Below are positions 35,491-44,521 of a stretch of DNA of 64,000 bases, one piece after another (the first letter of the stretch is position 1; every line of letters starts with the position of its first letter). This DNA comes from Aestuariivita sp. (GTDB taxonomy: Bacteria; Pseudomonadota; Alphaproteobacteria; Rhodobacterales; Rhodobacteraceae). The translations under genes were made by a program, and so were the position numbers. Under the pieces are notes generated by a model, which saw only the letters and a list, made by a program, of their open reading frames with translations, made no database searches and was not told the DNA's origin. The stretch is from assembly GCA_018401465.1 (NCBI GenBank), contig JAGYKE010000004.1, forward strand, positions 930,001-994,000, in the 5' to 3' direction.

Positions 35491-36872
35491 CCTGCCCCTC
35501 CGGTGCCACGCCCGAAGAAGCGCAAGCCTTCCTTGATGCCCATCCCGAGATCGAGGCGATCGACATCGTCCTGCACGATTCGAACGGGATCGGGCGCGGC
35601 AAGATCATCCGGCGGCACGAACTCATGTCGCTCTACACCTCCGGGCGGCACATGCCGATCTCGATCCTCGGGCTCGATATCTGCGGCGAGGATGTGCACG
35701 AGACGGGGCTGATCTGGGATCAGGGCGATGGCGACCTGCGCGCCTGGCCCATCCCCGGCTCGCTGGTGCCGCTGCACGGCACGACCCCGCCGCGGGCCGA
35801 GGTGCTGATGTCGCTGTTCGAGCTCGACGGGCGGCCGATGACGTCCGACCCGCGCCATGCGCTGGTGCGGCAGGTCGAAGCCTTCGCCGCGCGCGGCCTG
35901 CGGCCTGCCGGCGCGTTCGAACTCGAGTTTTTCCTGCTCGCGAACGACCGCGACGAACGGGGCCGCGCGCAGCCTGCGCGCGACGTGCTCGACCGCCGCG
36001 CCAGCCGCAAGACCGAGGTCTATTCGGTCGATCACCTGCACGGGATGCTGCCGCTGTTTTCCGACGTCTATGCCGCCGCCGAAAAGGCGGGGATCAAGGC
36101 CGAGACGCTGATTTCGGAATACGCGCCCGGGCAATACGAACTGACGCTGCATTACCGCGAAGACGTGATGCGCGCGGCGGATGACCTGATCCGGCTGAAG
36201 CGCATCGTGCGGGCGCAGGCGCGGGCGCATGGCGTGACCGCCTGTTTCATGGCCAAGCCGGTCGAGGATTACGCCGGCTCGGGCATGCATTTCCACGTCT
36301 CGCTGCAGGACGATGCGGGCCGGAACGTCTTTGCCGAAGACACGCCCGGACAGTGGCAGCCAATCCTTCTGCATGCGCTGGGGGGCCTGCGCGCCACGAT
36401 GGGCGAGGCGATGCTCGTCTTCGCGCCGCATCTGAATTCCTGGCGCCGTTTCGCCAATCAAAGCTATGCGCCGGTCTCGACCGCGTGGGGCGTCAACAAC
36501 CGCTCGGTCGCGCTGCGCGTGCCGGAAGGCGACGTGCGCGCGCGGCGGATCGAACACCGCCCGTCAGGCGTGGATGCGAACCCCTATCTGGTCGCCGCGA
36601 CGGTTCTCGCAGGGATTCTGCACGGCATCGACCACCGGATCGACCCGGGCCCCGAGACGACCGGCAACGCCTATGCCGAGGATGCGGGCGGCCCCGAGAT
36701 CCCGCGCGACTGGGGGTCGGCGATCCGCGCCGCGACCGGGTCGCGCTTCCTCAAGGACGCGCTGGGCGAGGAAATGCACCGCACCTTCACCGCCGTGAAG
36801 GCCGCCGAATATGCCCGTGTCGCGCGCACCGTGTCGGATGTGGATTTCGACCTTTACCTGCACACGGTCTGA
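35487..36872 (+). CDS. Glutamine synthetase family protein (PuuA/GlnA-III-like)
   Basis: 461 residues from ATG 35487 (ATGA). The catalytic-domain motifs are present: FELEFFLL, SEYAPGQYELTL, GSGMHFHVSL with the ATP/metal His, VNNRSVALRVP and RIEHRPSGVDANPYL with the active-site Glu/Arg. Unlike GlnA-I, it lacks the usual adenylylation-loop sequence and has the RIE-R pattern of γ-glutamyl-amine ligases. It probably joins glutamate to an amine rather than ammonia. Partnered with the aminotransferase upstream; converges on a DMT transporter 6 bases away. Confidence 0.88.
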   Translation: MTCPSGATPEEAQAFLDAHPEIEAIDIVLHDSNGIGRGKIIRRHELMSLYTSGRHMPISILGLDICGEDVHETGLIWDQGDGDLRAWPIPGSLVPLHGTTPPRAEVLMSLFELDGRPMTSDPRHALVRQVEAFAARGLRPAGAFELEFFLLANDRDERGRAQPARDVLDRRASRKTEVYSVDHLHGMLPLFSDVYAAAEKAGIKAETLISEYAPGQYELTLHYREDVMRAADDLIRLKRIVRAQARAHGVTACFMAKPVEDYAGSGMHFHVSLQDDAGRNVFAEDTPGQWQPILLHALGGLRATMGEAMLVFAPHLNSWRRFANQSYAPVSTAWGVNNRSVALRVPEGDVRARRIEHRPSGVDANPYLVAATVLAGILHGIDHRIDPGPETTGNAYAEDAGGPEIPRDWGSAIRAATGSRFLKDALGEEMHRTFTAVKAAEYARVARTVSDVDFDLYLHTV

Positions 36873-36878
36873 CGCCGT

Positions 36879-37793
36879 TCACCCCGTGATGGGCGGTGGT
36901 CTGCGCCGTGCGCCCGAGATCGCGTTGCCCGCGATCGCGGCGAGCAGGACGCCGCCGCCGATCAGGGTGTTGAGGGTCGCCGTCTCGCCCATGAACAGCC
37001 AGACCCAGAAGGGGCCGAGCAGAACCTCGGCCATCGACAGCAAGGCCAGTTCCGCCGCGGGCAGGCGGCGCGATCCCAGCGTATAAAGGATCAGCCCCGC
37101 GCCCACCTGGAACATGCCCATGCCCATGGCGATCCCGCCGTCGCGCGGCGTCAGGATCAGGGGCAGGCCCAGCACAAGGCAGATGACGAGCGTGATGATC
37201 GTGGCGAAGACGCCCGACAGGAACACCGCTGGCAGCATCTCGCCCGACTTGCCCCAGCGCAGCGCGATGGTGAAGACGGCAAACCCGAAGGCCGAGGCAA
37301 GCGCGGCAAGACTGCCCGCCAGCGCCGCGCCGTGGAACTTGTCGGCGACCATGATCGCGATGCCGAACAGCGCGACGGCAATGGCGATGGTGGTCGCGCG
37401 GCGTACCGGTTCGCCAAGGATCACGCGGCCCAGCGCCGCCGCCATGAAGGGCGCGGTCGCGAAGAGAAGCATGGCGTTGGCCACCGACGTGACCTGCAGG
37501 GCATAGATCGCGCCGGAATAGGCCCCCACCAGCGACAGCCCCGCGATCACCGCAGGCCAACCGATGCGCCGCGCCTGCGCGAAGGGGCTTTCGCCCGAGC
37601 GCAGGCGGATCACGACATAGAGAAATGCTGCCAGCGCGGCCGAACGGTAAAGCAGGATTTGCCAGACCACCGCATCCTCGATCAGCCGGATGCCAAGGCC
37701 GACGGTCGACCACAAAACGCCTGCGATCAGGACATAGATAACGCCCGCGCCGCGCGATTCCGATGGATCGGCGGGATCGGCTGTAGCGGTCAT
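36879..37793 (-). CDS. EamA/DMT family transporter
   Basis: 304 residues with ten predicted membrane helices in two EamA repeats (first from GVIYVLIAGVLWSTVG, second from LAGSLAALASAFGFAVFTIA). The family exports amino acids and related metabolites. It converges on the aminotransferase/glutamine-synthetase pair, so a shared substrate is possible but not implied by the orientation. Start ATG 37793. Confidence 0.9.
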   Translation of the reverse strand: MTATADPADPSESRGAGVIYVLIAGVLWSTVGLGIRLIEDAVVWQILLYRSAALAAFLYVVIRLRSGESPFAQARRIGWPAVIAGLSLVGAYSGAIYALQVTSVANAMLLFATAPFMAAALGRVILGEPVRRATTIAIAVALFGIAIMVADKFHGAALAGSLAALASAFGFAVFTIALRWGKSGEMLPAVFLSGVFATIITLVICLVLGLPLILTPRDGGIAMGMGMFQVGAGLILYTLGSRRLPAAELALLSMAEVLLGPFWVWLFMGETATLNTLIGGGVLLAAIAGNAISGARRRPPPITG

Positions 37794-37955
37794 GTCCTTG
37801 CCCCGGTCTTCTGGTCCTCCGGTGCAAGGCTAGGCGGCGCAGCGTGCAAAGAACCGTCCGAAAGCGACGTGCGAGGGGTGCCCATCCGACCGGTCGGAGG
37901 GTGGATCGCCATCCGCTGTGGCGTCAGCCTTGCCTGCCGCGCAGCTTGCCGGCCG

Positions 37956-38294
37956 TCACGCCGCGCTCAGGTCTTCCATCTTCGCGTCGGGCGCGTTCTT
38001 CATCACTGATGCGATCCCGTTATCGCGGGCGCTGTCACTGCTGTAGCTTTCGCTGGTGCCGATGATCTGGCCGTTCGTGGCCTTGAGGTTGAACATCGCC
38101 TTGCCGGACGTGGTGGTCTTGCGTTCGAAGCGGGCGTCATGAGCGGCGTTCTTGCGCACCGAGGCAATGCCGTTCATCGCGCTCGCCTTGCGCTTGTAGC
38201 CTTCGCTGGCCAAGATGATTTCGCCGTTTCCGGCCTTGAGGCGGAAACGGAATTCGCCCGCCTTGTCCTTGTAGAGCTCGAATTTGCCGGCCAT
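37956..38294 (-). CDS. YegP family (DUF1508) protein
   Basis: 112 residues from ATG 38294 (MAGKFELYKDKAGEFRFRLK). Two tandem DUF1508 repeats, each with FRLKAxNGEII-SEGY: first at about 5–50 and second (FERKTTTSGKAMFNLKATNG) at about 57–105. Small cytoplasmic proteins of unknown function. The frame can start 13 codons earlier, but the family starts at MAGKFE. Confidence 0.9.
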   Translation of the reverse strand: MAGKFELYKDKAGEFRFRLKAGNGEIILASEGYKRKASAMNGIASVRKNAAHDARFERKTTTSGKAMFNLKATNGQIIGTSESYSSDSARDNGIASVMKNAPDAKMEDLSAA

Positions 38295-38390
38295 TCTCTC
38301 GGTACTCCCCATTCTGTCCGCGTGCTCGGACAAGTTTGAGACGACCTCGGATTTTTTTGCAACCCTGAGTTTTCTTGTTCCGCGGGGGGG

Positions 38391-39641
38391 TCAGGCGGGT
38401 TTGTCTGCGTCGTCCTGACCATGGGCAAGGGCGCTTGTTTCGGGCGTTGCGTTGCGCGCGGGGGGCGCGAAGACGAAGCTGCCCTTGGCGTCGCCCGTGA
38501 CCGGCGCGCGCATGGCCATCCGCCACAATGTGAAGGCGAGAAGGATTACATGGGCGACGAGCGAGGTGAGAAACAGCCCCTCGGACCCGATCCGGCCCAT
38601 GCCGACCCCCGCGACCAGTGGGCCGATGATCGACCCGAAGCCGAAGACCATCAGCAGGCCGCCGCTCACCTCGATGGCGCGGCCGGGCGGTGCGTGGTCA
38701 TTGGCATGGGCCAGGATCACGGGATACATCGCGAATACGGTTGCGCCGAACAGGCTGACAAGCGCGAGGTTCGCCCAGGGCGCCTTCGGCATGAACAGGA
38801 TGAAAAGCGCGTCGGCGACGATGGCCAGGACCGCGATCCCGGCAAGCACGCCGCGCCGGTCGAAACGGTCGGACAGGTATCCGATGGGCACCTGAGACAC
38901 CGCGCCCGCAAGGATCGGAATACTGGCGAAGAGCGCCACCGTCGTCAGGTCAAGCCCTATGGCGTGGGCATAGACCGCCGACAGCGTACCGAAGGCGCTG
39001 TTCGAAATGCCCACGAACAACACCCCGAAGAGCGCCACGGGAGACAGCCGCCAGAGTGACATCAAGTCGATGCTGACATTGACGAGCGGCGCGGGTGTCG
39101 CTGTGGACGACACCGCGGTCGGGATCAGGGCGAGGCAGTAGAAGATCGCGCCAAGCGCGAAGAAGAAAAACCCGGTCGTGTCGCCGAGGGTCAGCGACAT
39201 CTGCCCGCCGGTCGATGCGACGAGGTTGATCATCGTGTAGACGCCGAAGACCCGTCCGCGCGATGATGGGCTGGCGCGGTCGGACAGCCAGCTTTCCACG
39301 ATCATCGCCGCGCCCGCAAAGCAGAACCCCGCGATGGCGCGCAGCACGATCCACCACACCGGATCAAGCAGGATCAGTGACAGAAGCAGTGCGATGGCCG
39401 CCGCCGAGGACAGGACGCTGAAGGACCGGATATGGCCGACCCGCGCCACCAGACGCGGCGAAAAATAGCATCCCGCGATATAGCCCACCGCCCAGCCCGT
39501 GCCGAGAAGGCCGAGCGACAGGGCGGAAAACCCTTCATGCGTGCCGCGCACCGGCAGGATCAGCCCGTTGATCCCGCCCGCGAAGAGCAGGAAGGCCGAG
39601 CCCAGAAGCAGGGCGCTGATCGGTAGAAGCTGGCGTGTCAT
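38391..39641 (-). CDS. MFS transporter
   Basis: 416 residues from ATG 39641 (MTRQLLPISALLLGSAFLLF) with about 12 membrane helices. MFS loop motif: YLSDRFDRRGVL between helices 8 and 9; SWLSDRASPSSRGRVFGVY in the middle of the N-half. It resembles the YcaD/CynX-like sugar or drug transporters of Rhodobacterales. Substrate unknown. The frame extends 60 codons upstream without similarity. Confidence 0.88.
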   Translation of the reverse strand: MTRQLLPISALLLGSAFLLFAGGINGLILPVRGTHEGFSALSLGLLGTGWAVGYIAGCYFSPRLVARVGHIRSFSVLSSAAAIALLLSLILLDPVWWIVLRAIAGFCFAGAAMIVESWLSDRASPSSRGRVFGVYTMINLVASTGGQMSLTLGDTTGFFFFALGAIFYCLALIPTAVSSTATPAPLVNVSIDLMSLWRLSPVALFGVLFVGISNSAFGTLSAVYAHAIGLDLTTVALFASIPILAGAVSQVPIGYLSDRFDRRGVLAGIAVLAIVADALFILFMPKAPWANLALVSLFGATVFAMYPVILAHANDHAPPGRAIEVSGGLLMVFGFGSIIGPLVAGVGMGRIGSEGLFLTSLVAHVILLAFTLWRMAMRAPVTGDAKGSFVFAPPARNATPETSALAHGQDDADKPA

Positions 39642-39786
39642 TCCGCCGATAGCCCTCTTGTCGGTTCCAGTCCGGCCAAGCCTAACAGATCGGCGCCGAT
39701 GTCCAATACACCGGTTCCGGCACGTGTTTGCCGCCATGCGGCATTTCCGGTTTGACATATACCCGCGGCCTGCGTTCTGTGCCGCC

Positions 39787-40797
39787 ATGCGCATCTTCGT
39801 CACCGGTTCCGCGGGTTTCATCGGTTTTCACCTTGCACGGCTCCTTCTCGAGGAAGGGCACGAGGTGCACGGCTTCGACGGTATGACGGATTACTACGAT
39901 GTCCGGCTCAAGCAGCGCCGCCAGCAGATGCTGCTGCAATCGCCTCGCTTTCGTACAACCGAGGCGATGCTCGAGGACCGGGAGGCGCTTGACCGCGCCG
40001 TCGACGCCTGCGCGCCCGAGGTGATCGTGCATCTCGCCGGTCAGGCGGGCGTGCGCTACAGCCTAGAGGCGCCGCGCGCCTATATCGACGCGAACGTGAC
40101 CGGGTCTTTCCACGTGAACGAGGCAGCTAGGCGGCACGCGGTGCGGCACCTGCTGATGGCCTCGACGTCGTCCGTCTATGGTGCGAACACCGACATGCCC
40201 TATGTCGAGACGGACAAGGCCGATACCCAGCTCACCATCTATGCCGCGACCAAGAAGGCGAGCGAAAGCGTCGCGCATGCCTATGCCCATCTCTACGATA
40301 TCCCGACGACGATGTTCCGGTTCTTCACGGTCTACGGGCCCTGGGGGCGGCCCGACATGGCGCATTTCAAGTTCGTGGCGGCGATCCTCGAAGGCCGGCC
40401 GATTGACGTCTATAATCACGGCGAGATGTATCGCGATTTCACCTATGTCGATGATCTGGTACGCGCCATCCGCCTGCTGATCGACGCGGCTCCCGAACGC
40501 CCCGCGACGCCCGAGGACATCGCCGAGGGCGACAGCCTGTCGCCGGTCGCACCCTATCGGATCGTGAACATCGGCAATTCCACCAAGGTGCGGCTGATGG
40601 ATTTCGTTCAGGCGATCGAGGACGCGCTGGGCGTGCCTGCCCTGAAGACTTTCATGGAGATGCAGCCCGGCGACGTGCCCGCCACCTGGGCGGATGCAAC
40701 GCTTTTGCAGCACCTGACAGGCTATCGCCCGCAGACCGATGTGCGCGATGGGATTGCGCGCTTCGTGGACTGGTATCGCGAGTATCACCGCCGATGA
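39787..40797 (+). CDS. NAD-dependent UDP-glucuronate 4-epimerase-like sugar epimerase
   Basis: 336 residues from ATG 39787 (MRIFVTGSAGFIGFHLARLL; GxxGxxG). STSSVYG and YAATKKASE give the catalytic Ser/Tyr/Lys; the C-terminal part (YNHGEMYRDFTYVDDLVRAI, YRIVNIGNSTKVRLMDFVQAI) is that of UDP-galacturonate/glucuronate epimerases such as LpsL. It would supply UDP-galacturonate for lipopolysaccharide or exopolysaccharide. Overlaps the VanZ gene as ATGA. Confidence 0.88.
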   Translation: MRIFVTGSAGFIGFHLARLLLEEGHEVHGFDGMTDYYDVRLKQRRQQMLLQSPRFRTTEAMLEDREALDRAVDACAPEVIVHLAGQAGVRYSLEAPRAYIDANVTGSFHVNEAARRHAVRHLLMASTSSVYGANTDMPYVETDKADTQLTIYAATKKASESVAHAYAHLYDIPTTMFRFFTVYGPWGRPDMAHFKFVAAILEGRPIDVYNHGEMYRDFTYVDDLVRAIRLLIDAAPERPATPEDIAEGDSLSPVAPYRIVNIGNSTKVRLMDFVQAIEDALGVPALKTFMEMQPGDVPATWADATLLQHLTGYRPQTDVRDGIARFVDWYREYHRR

Positions 40798-41159
40798 CGC
40801 CCATCGCGCAGAAAATCGCCCTTGCCCTGACGGCTTTGATCGCTGTCGTGATCACCGCGATCTCTTTGAACCCTGCCGGTTTCGACACTCCTTTTCCCGG
40901 CGGGGACAAGGGTCATCACCTGATCGCCTATGCGGCGCTGATCTTTCCGCTGGCTCTTGCTGCAAGGTCAAGCCTGAGCTGGGCAGTTCCGGCCGCGTTG
41001 GCGCTGGGGGTGGTGATCGAGCTTGTGCAGCCCGTCGCGGGGCGCATGCGCGAATTCGGCGACATCGTCGCCAATGGGCTTGGCCTGACGCTCGGGGTGA
41101 TTCTTGGCCTCGCGCTGGCGCGCATGCTGACGCGGCGGGCAGCCGGTCGTGCGGACTGA
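40794..41159 (+). CDS. VanZ family membrane protein
   Basis: 121 residues with three to four membrane helices. The VanZ/teicoplanin-resistance-like signature is DKGHHLIAYAALIFPLALA with EFGDIVANGLGLTLGV. In proteobacteria these small proteins are not antibiotic resistance factors; their role is unclear, and they often lie near envelope-sugar genes, as here. Start overlaps the epimerase stop (ATGA). Confidence 0.85.
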   Translation: MTPIAQKIALALTALIAVVITAISLNPAGFDTPFPGGDKGHHLIAYAALIFPLALAARSSLSWAVPAALALGVVIELVQPVAGRMREFGDIVANGLGLTLGVILGLALARMLTRRAAGRAD

Positions 41160-41335
41160 TTCGCCTTTCAAGGCCCGGGCGGAGAGCTGAAGGGGTGCCT
41201 GCGCGCGTATTGCGTGACAAGAATGCAGCCATTCTTGCGGAAAACAGGTGTTTGCTTCATACTAAAGATAGGAAAGTCTGGTTTTGGGCGGGTGAGGCTG
41301 ATATGCCTTAACCCATGTTATTTACGGAGAGTGCC

Positions 41336-41677
41336 ATGAAGAAGATTGCCATCATCGCCGCAACAGTGTCGGCCCTGTCGGTTCCGGCTTATGCCGATGC
41401 TTTCGGTCCGGGCATCACCGGTGCACACAAGGCATCCGCCACCGAGGTATGCGGAAGCCGTGGGGCCAGCGTCGCGGGCGCCAGCCTGAACGAGTCGGGC
41501 CAGCTGGTCGTGACCTGTGGCCGTGCCACCACGACGAGTGCGGGCTCCGAAGCCGGCGGCGGTCTTTTCGTGGCAGGCGCTCTGTCGACGACCGCGATTG
41601 CCGCGATCGTCGCGACCGTGGTTCTTGGCGCTGTCGCCGCGGGCGGTTCGTCGTCCACCCCGACCACGACCCCGTAA
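41336..41677 (+). CDS. Small secreted protein, GfcA/YjbE-like
   Basis: 113 residues from ATG 41336 (GGAGAG site). Signal peptide MKKIAIIAATVSALSVPAYA, a CGSRG...TCGRA pair of Cys, then a Gly/Ala hydrophobic segment (TTAIAAIVATVVLGAVAAGG) and a Ser/Thr/Pro tail SSSTPTTTP. The end structure — one hydrophobic stretch followed by a Thr-rich tail — resembles E. coli GfcA and YjbE, the first genes of group 4 capsule/Yjb operons. If so, this is a detached YjbE relative, 27 kb from the YjbF/YjbH block. A strong terminator follows. Confidence 0.55.
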   Translation: MKKIAIIAATVSALSVPAYADAFGPGITGAHKASATEVCGSRGASVAGASLNESGQLVVTCGRATTTSAGSEAGGGLFVAGALSTTAIAAIVATVVLGAVAAGGSSSTPTTTP

Positions 41678-41723
41678 GGCATTCGCCTTAGACCTGTCTG
41701 GCGTAATCCGTGCCGAATTTCAG

Positions 41724-41750
41724 ATGGCGCGCCGAAGGGCGCGCCATTTG
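41724..41750 (+). terminator. Intrinsic-type hairpin after the GfcA/YjbE-like gene
   Basis: Ten-base-pair stem ATGGCGCGCC/GGCGCGCCAT with a GAAG loop (41724–41747), followed by a short T-rich stretch TTGCCTTT. Confidence 0.7.
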
Positions 41751-41873
41751 CCTTTCGGGTGCCCGATCTCGTCGCCCGTGCGCGGACGGTCGCGCCCCGT
41801 GGCAACCCGCGCCTTCCGCTCGCCCGCCTGACCGGGTAGAACCCTGACCAAAGGCAAGACCGAAGGCAGGCGC

Positions 41874-43391
41874 ATGACGACCCCGAAACCCGTGATCCTG
41901 TGCATCCTCGATGGCTGGGGCCTGTCCGTGGACGCGGCCGCCAATGCGCCGCGCCTTGCAGCAACGCCCACCTTCGACGCGATGATGGCCGATGAACCGC
42001 ATGCGACGCTTGTCACGCATGGCCCCGATGTCGGGCTGCCCACGGGGCAGATGGGCAATTCCGAGGTGGGCCATACCAACATCGGCGCGGGCCGGGTCGT
42101 GGCGATGGACCTTGGCCAGATCGATCTGGCGATCGAGGATGGCAGCTTCTTCACGAATTCCGCGCTGGGCGATTTGATCGCACGGCTGAAAGACACCGGC
42201 GGCACCGCGCATCTGATGGGCCTTGTCTCGGATGGTGGGGTACATGGCCACCTGAACCACATCGTCGCAGCCGCGCAGGCGATCACGACAGCAGGCGTTC
42301 CGGTCGCGATCCATGCCATCACCGATGGCCGCGACGTGGCGCCGAAATCGGCCTATGGCTATCTGCGCGAGCTGGAAGACCGCCTGCCGCCGGGCGCGCG
42401 CATCGTCACGCTCACGGGGCGGTATTTCGCGATGGACCGCGACCATCGCTGGTCGCGGGTGGCCGAGGCCTTTGCCGCCATGGTCCATGCGCGCGGACGT
42501 CACGCGGCCGATGCCCATTCGGCCGTGACGCTGGGTTACAACCACGGGGAAACCGACGAATTCATCTCGGCCACCGTGCTGGCAGATTACGCGGGAATGC
42601 GCGACGGCGACGGGCTTGTCTGCCTGAACTTCCGTACCGACCGCGCGCGCGAGATCCTGTCGGCGCTGGCCGATCCGGCCTTCGACGCCTTCGACACCGG
42701 CGCCCGTCCGGCCTTCGCCGCCTGCCTTGGCATGGTCGAATATTCCGACCTTCACAACAGCTTCATGACCACGGTCTTTCCCGCGCGCGACATCGTCAAC
42801 ACGCTGGGCGCCTGGGTGGCCGCGCATGGATTGCGGCAGTTCCGTCTGGCCGAGACCGAGAAATACCCCCATGTCACCTTCTTCCTGAACGGCGGCCGGG
42901 AAGACCCCTTTCCCGGCGAAGACCGCTGCATGCCGAAATCGCCTGATGTCGCCACCTATGACCTGCGACCCGAGATGTCGGCCCCCGAAGTGACAGACCG
43001 CCTGATCGAGGCGATCGACCGGGGCTATGACCTGATTGTGGTGAACTATGCCAATCCCGACATGGTCGGCCATACCGGCGATCTGAAGGCCGCGATGCGC
43101 GCGTGCGAGGCAGTGGATCAGGGGCTGGCGCGCGTTCTGCCAGCGCTGCGCGCGGCCGGCGGCGCGATGATCGTCACCGCCGATCACGGCAATTGTGAAA
43201 TGATGGTCGATCCCGTTACCGGGGGTCCGCATACGGCGCATACGCTCAACCCCGTACCGGTTGCATTGGTCGGCGGGCCGGAAGGCGCTCGGTTGCGCGA
43301 CGGGCGGCTGTCCGATCTCGCGCCCACTGTGCTGCAGCTGATGGGTCTGCCCAAACCGCCCGAAATGACGGGCGAAAGCCTGCTGATCTGA
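41874..43391 (+). CDS. gpmI: 2,3-bisphosphoglycerate-independent phosphoglycerate mutase
   Basis: 505 residues. Alkaline-phosphatase fold enzyme of glycolysis/gluconeogenesis that interconverts 3- and 2-phosphoglycerate using Mn. Opening VILCILDGWGLS, the phosphorylated Ser in MGNSEVGHTNIGAGR, metal ligands in ITADHGNCE-like IVTADHGNCEMM and NPDMVGHTG, and substrate loop TDGRDVAP. Length is standard. The stop overlaps the EnvC-like gene as TGATG, giving the gpmI–envC–ctpA order common in alphaproteobacteria. Confidence 0.96.
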   Translation: MTTPKPVILCILDGWGLSVDAAANAPRLAATPTFDAMMADEPHATLVTHGPDVGLPTGQMGNSEVGHTNIGAGRVVAMDLGQIDLAIEDGSFFTNSALGDLIARLKDTGGTAHLMGLVSDGGVHGHLNHIVAAAQAITTAGVPVAIHAITDGRDVAPKSAYGYLRELEDRLPPGARIVTLTGRYFAMDRDHRWSRVAEAFAAMVHARGRHAADAHSAVTLGYNHGETDEFISATVLADYAGMRDGDGLVCLNFRTDRAREILSALADPAFDAFDTGARPAFAACLGMVEYSDLHNSFMTTVFPARDIVNTLGAWVAAHGLRQFRLAETEKYPHVTFFLNGGREDPFPGEDRCMPKSPDVATYDLRPEMSAPEVTDRLIEAIDRGYDLIVVNYANPDMVGHTGDLKAAMRACEAVDQGLARVLPALRAAGGAMIVTADHGNCEMMVDPVTGGPHTAHTLNPVPVALVGGPEGARLRDGRLSDLAPTVLQLMGLPKPPEMTGESLLI

Positions 43392-44515
43392 TGCGGTGGC
43401 TCGCTCTCGTCCTGTGGTGCCTCACGGCGCTGCCTCTGGCGGCCCAGACCGACCCTGCCGAGGCGGCCCGCGCCGCCGCGCGCCAGATCGAGGCCGCGGC
43501 CCTGTCCCTGCAGGAGGCCGAGAGCGCGCGCGACCGTGTCCGCGCGCTGACCGAAACCGTGCAGGCCTATGAGGCGGGGCTGGCCGCCATGCGCGACGGG
43601 TTGCGCCGCGCCGCCCTGCGCGAGGCGCAGCTGTCGCGCCAACTGGAGGCGAGCGAGGCCGAAATCGCGGCGCTTCTGGGCGTTCTCACCACCATCGGCG
43701 CGGCACCCGCGCCGGTGTTGATGCTGCATCCCGGCGGGCCTTTGGGCAGTGCACGGTCCGGCATGATGCTGGCCCAGGTGACGCCGGGACTGAACGCGGC
43801 TGCGGAAAAGCTGCGCCTGGATCTGGAAGAAGTGCGCACGCTGCGCCTGTTGCAGGAGGATGCGGCAAAGACGCTTGAAGACGGTCTGGCGGGCGTTCAG
43901 GCGGCCCGCGCCGAACTGAGTCAGGCTGTCGCCGACCGCACCGACCTGCCGCGCCGGTTCACCGCCGATCCGATGCGCACCGCGATCCTGATCGCGTCGA
44001 CCGAAACGCTCGAAGGGTTCGCGAGCGGATTGGCCGAGATCGCCGAGGGCGAGGTCGCGCCGACTGCGGCCACCGCACCGAAGGGCGAGGTGCCGCTGCC
44101 CGTGCAGGGCGTTCTCCTGCGCCGCGCAGGTCAGGCGGATGCCGCGGGCGTCGTCCGGCCCGGCATTCTTCTGGCGACGCGGCCGCGGGCGCTGGTTTCT
44201 GCCCCGGCCGCGGCGACGATCCGGTATCTGGGTCCGCTTCTCGACCTGGGCAATGTCGTCATCCTCGAACCGCAGGCGGATACGCTGTTCATCCTGTCGG
44301 GGTTGTCCGAGGTGTTCGGCGAGCCCGGACAGGTCATCCCGCAGGGCTCACCTGTGGGTCTGATGGGCGGCTCGGACCCCGAGACTGGGTCGATCCTGTC
44401 AACAAGCGGTGAGGGCACTGGCACTGACCGCACAGAAACGCTCTATATAGAGGTAAGGGAACGGAACGAACCGGTCGATCCTGCCCAGTGGTTCCGAATC
44501 GACAGCAATGGATAG
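43391..44515 (+). CDS. Murein hydrolase activator EnvC-like protein (degenerate M23)
   Basis: 374 residues with a signal peptide (MRWLALVLWCLTALPLAAQ), a long coiled-coil region (about 25–190, rich in Ala/Glu/Arg) and a C-terminal LytM/M23 domain (GVLLRRAGQADAAGVVRPGI to TLYIEVRERNEPVDPAQWF). The HxxxD and HxH zinc ligands of active M23 peptidases are absent, as in EnvC, which activates amidases rather than cutting peptidoglycan. Located in the periplasm at the division septum by analogy. Co-translated with gpmI. Confidence 0.85.
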   Translation: MRWLALVLWCLTALPLAAQTDPAEAARAAARQIEAAALSLQEAESARDRVRALTETVQAYEAGLAAMRDGLRRAALREAQLSRQLEASEAEIAALLGVLTTIGAAPAPVLMLHPGGPLGSARSGMMLAQVTPGLNAAAEKLRLDLEEVRTLRLLQEDAAKTLEDGLAGVQAARAELSQAVADRTDLPRRFTADPMRTAILIASTETLEGFASGLAEIAEGEVAPTAATAPKGEVPLPVQGVLLRRAGQADAAGVVRPGILLATRPRALVSAPAAATIRYLGPLLDLGNVVILEPQADTLFILSGLSEVFGEPGQVIPQGSPVGLMGGSDPETGSILSTSGEGTGTDRTETLYIEVRERNEPVDPAQWFRIDSNG

Positions 44516-44521
44516 GCATAG

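Noticed and set aside
38351-38358. Run of T after ACCTCGGA as a terminator for the YegP/MFS gap
   Set aside because: No stem precedes it on the plus strand and both genes are on the minus strand, where it would read as A-rich leader.
40794-41159. Glycopeptide (teicoplanin) resistance gene
   Set aside because: VanZ-like membrane proteins are common in proteobacteria without any vancomycin-resistance genes; the name reflects a domain, not function.
43391-44515. Active M23 zinc endopeptidase
   Set aside because: The zinc-binding His/Asp residues are missing, as in EnvC-type activators, so only a regulatory role is supported.
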